From: an uncultured Aquimarina sp.
Lineage (GTDB): Bacteria > Bacteroidota > Bacteroidia > Flavobacteriales > Flavobacteriaceae
Assembly: GCA_937958735.1 (NCBI GenBank)
Contig: CALGNG010000290.1
Span: 1-10,533, forward strand
Direction: 5' to 3'
Length of the DNA: 10,533 nucleotides
Below, piece after piece: positions 7,126 to 10,533 of the stretch (the first letter of the stretch is position 1; each line of letters begins with the position of its first letter). A program made the position numbers and the translations under genes. The notes beneath the pieces were generated by a model, which saw only the letters and a list, made by a program, of their open reading frames with translations, was not told the DNA's origin and ran no database searches.

Positions 7126-9846
7126 ATGAAAACATTAACTTTACTCCTAACAATCCTCGTAAGTATTACTTGCTTATCCCAAAGCATAATACCTTTACCC
7201 AGCTCCGTAACACTTGCATCGGGCACACAATCTATTAATTCCAGTAACACTATTTTTTATTCTGATAGTGAATTTGAAAACATTGCAAAACTATTACAAA
7301 CCGAAATACAAAGGTGCCATGGTATTAATCTTAATACCGCTTTAGGTAACACCACTGGAGCTGGAGATATTATTATCCAAAAAAACACCTCCCTTAAAGA
7401 AGAACAATATACACTAGAAGTAGATAATGCCATTGTAGTAGAAGCTAAAGGCATTAGCGGTGCCTACCCAGGAACGGTTTCTATAGTACAAGCCTTAAAA
7501 TCTGAAAGTGGCGAAGCGGTAATCCAAAAAATGTCTATTAACGACGAGCCTTATAAAGAATTTAGAGCTGTTATGATCGACGTAAAAAACCATTGGTATT
7601 CTCCCAGCAATATTAAACGATTTATAAAATTAGCCCGTTTTTACAAAATAAGATACCTCTCTTTACATACTGGAGAAAAACAATGGATTGGTGCTGTTTT
7701 AGACCAAACCACTAATTATACGGAAGAACAACGTATGAGAGATTATATATACACTAAAGCAGAAATAGATGACTTAATACAATTTGGAAAACAAAATGGA
7801 GTCTACTTATTTCCGCATAGCGAGTGTACTCCAAGCTACAACCAAATGAAAGAGGCTATGCAAAAGGATTTTAATCCGGATGATACTTTTGATGGTTATG
7901 CAGACGAAATTGATGGACTGGGCTCTTTTGCCGACTTTGATGGCGAAGAAAATAATACGCGATTTAGAAATGTAGTATCGGAAGCACATAGAAGAGTTAT
8001 CGATCAATTTAAAGCCGGTTACCCAGAAGGTATTAAAATGCCTATGTACCATATTGGTCCCGTACAAAGTGAAGGTGGTATGTCCGACAACCTAGCCAAT
8101 TATTTTAGATCGGAAATTAATGCAAAAGATGCCGATCTAAAAATGAGTTATTGGGCTGGCCCTAACACCAGGAGTAGCGCTTTAAACGACCATAAAGACA
8201 AGCTAATTCCTATATGCTACACAAAACAATTTCACCCTAGTTTTGCCGACCATTTAAACAATAATTGGCAAATAGTTAATGCTGCATGGACCCCTTTATA
8301 TATTGTAGGTTCTAGTATTGCTAGACCAGTAGATTGGGTTTATAACGAATGGAATTATTTTAGAGGTGGTACCGATGGTCTAGATGGTAACCCTATAACC
8401 TACGATTTATTTTCTGGTATTAGAGACGAAAATGTGGTAGGGGGTTTAATGTGTACTTGGGAAAATGAAGCCAACCTAAATTACATCTACCTAAGAGATC
8501 GTTTACCTGCCTATTCCGAACACGCATGGCAACATAAAACGTGGCCTTACCCAACAGCCGATTTTAAAAGTTTCGAAAGTAGACTTGCCGTTACTAAAAA
8601 AATAGGCGACTTATTTGTCTCTACTTCCGAAGCACCTAAAGCACCAGAAAGCGTTGCTGCAACAGATAATTTATTTTCTAATAAAGTACGTATTACTTGG
8701 AATGTTGCCGATAATGGCCCAACCAGCTATACCCTATACCGAAACAATAGCGATAACTCCAATACTGCTACCGTTGTCACCACCTTAGACGGAGATGCTA
8801 TTTCTTACGAAGACACCACTGTTACCAATGGCATCACCTATTACTATTGGTTAAAAGCCCGTAATAATTTTGGAGAAAGCGACTTTAGTACCCCTAATAC
8901 TGGTAGCAGTTCTAACACAGGTAGTGGATTAGTAAATAGCTACGAGCCTTTTGATTATGAAACTGGACAAAGTACCGTTAACAAAACTGGAGGAAATGGT
9001 TGGAGAACCTCTTGGTCCTTAGATGGCGCAAATGGTACAACAACCATAAACGACTTTGGTTTAAATTACCCTAACCTAGAAACTTCTGGGAAATCTGTGA
9101 AATTTAAACCCGACTCGGATACACCAAGTTTAGTAATTAGCAGAGAAACAACAGGGCAAATTGGTTCCGAAGGAATTTCTACATGGGTTAGTTACCTAAT
9201 AAGAGCCAATAAAGTAGGTAGCGGACATGTCGCATTATTCCCTAATGCAGAATTTCTTTTAGGTTTAGCCAAAAGCTTTGGTTCTAAATTAATTAATACA
9301 ACAATGGAAGCCAACCAAACTTACCTTATTGTATACCAATTTGAATCTAGCCCTGGTAACGATGTAGCTAGGTACTGGTTAAATCCAGACTTAGCAGTAA
9401 TCCCCTCCCCTTCTAATGTATCTTCTCTTAAACTAGACAAAGATATACGTACTGGAAACAAAATAACCATTAACATACAAGGATATGGTAGAGGGGATTA
9501 TGATATTGACGAGATTAGAGTTGGAACTACTTTTAGAGAAGTAATGCCTCCAATAGATAAATCTGTACTAAACGTAAGTGTACCTGAACTTAGCTTAACA
9601 GTAAAAAACAGTATTATTATAAGCCCCAACCCTATTAAAAATCAACTTAATATTAAGACAAAAGAAACTGCTAATTTTATAGAAGCCACTTTATTTAACT
9701 TAAAAGGAGAACTTATAAGCAAAGGTCTTTTTAATGGAAAAAAGGAATTAAACCTAACCAATTTACAAAGTCTTTCATCAGGAGTATACTTACTAAAAGT
9801 ATCTGGTAAAAATGGATTTGTAACCAAAAAATTAATAAAAAAATAG
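7126..9846 (+). CDS. Secreted GH20-like (beta-hexosaminidase-fold) multidomain protein with FN3, LamG-like and T9SS sorting domains; catalytic dyad replaced
   Basis: 906 residues. A signal peptide (about 1-19) is followed by a GH20 N-terminal zincin-like domain (about 20-135) and a GH20-like TIM barrel (about 140-490). The barrel opens with FRAVMIDV (146-153, Arg147 at the substrate-binding arginine). Next come a fibronectin type III domain (about 503-593), a Ser/Gly/Thr linker, a LamG-like region from YEPFDYETG (606 to about 810) and a T9SS type A sorting domain (829-906, SPNP to GVYLLKVSG..KLIKK). It should be secreted or surface-attached. The usual HxGGDE motif reads HIGPVQSEGG (309-318), so the catalytic Asp-Glu become Val313-Gln314. 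HLTDDQGW reads HTGEKQW (181-187), PEIDxPGH reads PHSECTPSY (230-238), and the late LWTE region reads CTWENE. It is either a catalytically dead binder or a clade with a different mechanism. No SusC/D or other glycan genes adjoin it. Confidence 0.8.
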   Translation: MKTLTLLLTILVSITCLSQSIIPLPSSVTLASGTQSINSSNTIFYSDSEFENIAKLLQTEIQRCHGINLNTALGNTTGAGDIIIQKNTSLKEEQYTLEVDNAIVVEAKGISGAYPGTVSIVQALKSESGEAVIQKMSINDEPYKEFRAVMIDVKNHWYSPSNIKRFIKLARFYKIRYLSLHTGEKQWIGAVLDQTTNYTEEQRMRDYIYTKAEIDDLIQFGKQNGVYLFPHSECTPSYNQMKEAMQKDFNPDDTFDGYADEIDGLGSFADFDGEENNTRFRNVVSEAHRRVIDQFKAGYPEGIKMPMYHIGPVQSEGGMSDNLANYFRSEINAKDADLKMSYWAGPNTRSSALNDHKDKLIPICYTKQFHPSFADHLNNNWQIVNAAWTPLYIVGSSIARPVDWVYNEWNYFRGGTDGLDGNPITYDLFSGIRDENVVGGLMCTWENEANLNYIYLRDRLPAYSEHAWQHKTWPYPTADFKSFESRLAVTKKIGDLFVSTSEAPKAPESVAATDNLFSNKVRITWNVADNGPTSYTLYRNNSDNSNTATVVTTLDGDAISYEDTTVTNGITYYYWLKARNNFGESDFSTPNTGSSSNTGSGLVNSYEPFDYETGQSTVNKTGGNGWRTSWSLDGANGTTTINDFGLNYPNLETSGKSVKFKPDSDTPSLVISRETTGQIGSEGISTWVSYLIRANKVGSGHVALFPNAEFLLGLAKSFGSKLINTTMEANQTYLIVYQFESSPGNDVARYWLNPDLAVIPSPSNVSSLKLDKDIRTGNKITINIQGYGRGDYDIDEIRVGTTFREVMPPIDKSVLNVSVPELSLTVKNSIIISPNPIKNQLNIKTKETANFIEATLFNLKGELISKGLFNGKKELNLTNLQSLSSGVYLLKVSGKNGFVTKKLIKK

Positions 9847-9871
9847 TCTAGCCTATCTTTTTTCTCAATTT

Positions 9872-9917
9872 AAAAACACGAGACCATCTACTCTTTTTTA
9901 GGTGGTCTCGTGTTTTT
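9872..9917. terminator. Very strong bidirectional terminator after the GH20-like gene
   Basis: AAAAACACGAGACCATCT (9872-9889) pairs with AGGTGGTCTCGTGTTTTT (9900-9917): 18 bp with one G-U wobble and a 10-nt loop. Poly-A and poly-T ends make it symmetrical. It begins 25 bp after the stop codon. Confidence 0.93.
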
Positions 9918-10032
9918 AACACCAAATTGATACTTAATTTTCAGAATCTTAAAACTCATTAATTCTCATCTAGAAAACCTATTATTTAAGAATAATCAAA
10001 TTTTAAACATTTTATCTTGCAAAACATGTATT

Positions 10033-10045
10033 AAATACCGTATTT
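10033..10045. promoter_or_regulatory. Perfect 13-bp palindrome AAATACCGTATTT upstream of acs
   Basis: AAATAC-C-GTATTT is perfectly symmetric about 10039, which is 39 bp before the acs ATG. It shares the 12-mer AATACCGTATTT with the site upstream of pyrG (520-531). No exact TAnnTTTG element is visible here. It is an operator candidate by inference only. Confidence 0.35.
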
Positions 10046-10077
10046 GGTTAAACAAATAAATCCCAATAATTATTTTA

Positions 10078-10533
10078 ATGAACATACCCGATAATCTTCA
10101 GATAAAAAGTTTCTCAGCCTACAAGCAGTGGTATAAAAAAAGTACAGACAATCCAGAAGAATTTTGGGACGAAATTGCAAGCAAATTCTATTGGAGAAAA
10201 AAATGGCACACTACTTTAAAACATAATTTTGAAACTCCAGAAGTAAAATGGTTTGTTGGTGGCAAACTAAATATTACAGAAAATTGTTTAGATAGACATT
10301 TAGAAAAACTAAGTAATAAAACAGCTATTATTTGGGAACCAAACAATCCAGACGAAGAAACAAGACATATTACCTATCGACAACTGTATGTTAAAGTATC
10401 ACATTTTGCTAATGTGCTTAAAAAAAATGGAATACAAAAGGGAGATCGAGTATGCCTTTACATGCCTATGGACACGAAGGACACAATCATACAGATGTGC
10501 ATGCACATGTTCATGAGCATCAACATTTATTGT
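10078..10533 (+). CDS. acs: Acetyl-CoA synthetase, 5' part; the last ~63 bp do not fit the family
   Basis: AMP-forming enzyme that activates acetate to acetyl-CoA. The first 131 codons (to 10470) follow the family closely. They include the ACAS_N region YKQWYKKSTDNPEEFWDEIA, then KWFVGGKLNITENCLDRHL (57-75), AIIWEPNNPDEETRHITYRQL, and GIQKGDRVCLYMPM at the start of the AMP-binding domain. Full-length Acs is about 630-650 residues, so most of the gene lies outside the window. After MPM the family expects roughly IPELAIAVLACARIGAIHSVVF, but the sequence gives DTKDTIIQMCMHMFMSINIYC, with about 15 of 21 codons ending in G or C. None of the three forward frames restores the expected sequence, so an indel is not the explanation. 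The start at 10078 gives a normal N-terminus. The upstream palindrome may belong to its control region. Confidence 0.85.
   Translation, partial: MNIPDNLQIKSFSAYKQWYKKSTDNPEEFWDEIASKFYWRKKWHTTLKHNFETPEVKWFVGGKLNITENCLDRHLEKLSNKTAIIWEPNNPDEETRHITYRQLYVKVSHFANVLKKNGIQKGDRVCLYMPMDTKDTIIQMCMHMFMSINIYC
10473..10533 (+). other. His-rich reading frame at the window end, possibly foreign to acs
   Basis: In the frame beginning at 10473 the sequence reads HEGHNHTDVH then AHVHEHQHLL: 8 His in 20 codons, mostly alternating, with no stop before the window ends. Codon third positions are mainly A/T, like real genes here, unlike the acs frame over the same bases. Such H-x-H runs are typical of metal-binding linkers in cation transporters and metallochaperones. 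It probably belongs to another gene joined to acs near 10470. The partner gene cannot be identified. Confidence 0.45.

Noticed and set aside
7257..8067. Minus-strand open frames at 7257-7454 and 7807-8067
   Set aside because: Both are antisense to the GH20-like gene and show no domain or signal features. The same applies to 2579-2779, 3278-3469, 5479-5718 and 9642-9827.
10495..10508. 14-bp perfect palindrome ATGTGCATGCACAT
   Set aside because: It follows from alternating CAT/GCA/CAC-type codons in the His-rich frame, so no separate site is needed to explain it.
10078..10533. Simple frameshift as the cause of the acs divergence
   Set aside because: I translated all three forward frames after 10470 and none gives the conserved PELAIAxLACARIGAIHxVV block, so an indel alone cannot explain it.

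Overview
The window is AT-rich DNA from a member of the Bacteroidota, most likely a Flavobacteriaceae species. The evidence is a C-terminal type IX secretion (T9SS) sorting domain, two lipoproteins with short Bacteroidota-style signal peptides, TAnnTTTG-type -7 promoter elements, A-rich leaders without Shine-Dalgarno sites, and a pyrG-yidC gene pair as seen in this group. It looks like ordinary chromosome: two housekeeping genes followed by single-gene transcription units, most of them closed by a strong hairpin terminator. I see no rRNA, tRNA, CRISPR array, integrase or transposase.

Layout. Positions 1-302 hold a bidirectional terminator and a very small minus-strand lipoprotein gene that appears frameshifted in a T6 run. 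From 589 to 4139 on the plus strand lie pyrG (CTP synthase) and yidC (membrane protein insertase), separated by a hairpin. A bidirectional terminator (4202-4237) separates them from a convergent minus-strand gene (4343-5029). That gene encodes a lipoprotein with an HELTH zinc site resembling the anthrax lethal-factor-like (ATLF) metallopeptidases, and a perfect 13-bp inverted repeat flanks it almost symmetrically. A 460-bp intergenic region rich in dyads and containing a good promoter leads to a NarK/NrtP-type nitrate/nitrite transporter (5492-6889).

After a further terminator comes a 906-residue secreted protein (7126-9846). It has a GH20-like beta-hexosaminidase fold, an FN3 domain, a LamG-like region and a T9SS sorting domain, but the catalytic Asp-Glu pair of GH20 is replaced. 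The last gene is the 5' part of acetyl-CoA synthetase (from 10078). Its last ~63 bp do not fit that family and instead read, in another frame, as a His-rich segment with normal codon usage. This suggests a chimeric or rearranged end.

The genes do not form a single pathway. The most interesting items are the GH20-like protein without its canonical dyad, the ATLF-like lipoprotein inside an inverted repeat, the operator-like architecture upstream of narK, a shared AATACCGTATTT palindrome upstream of both pyrG and acs, and the abrupt break within acs. I did not find convincing evidence of a new multi-gene defence or mobile system.
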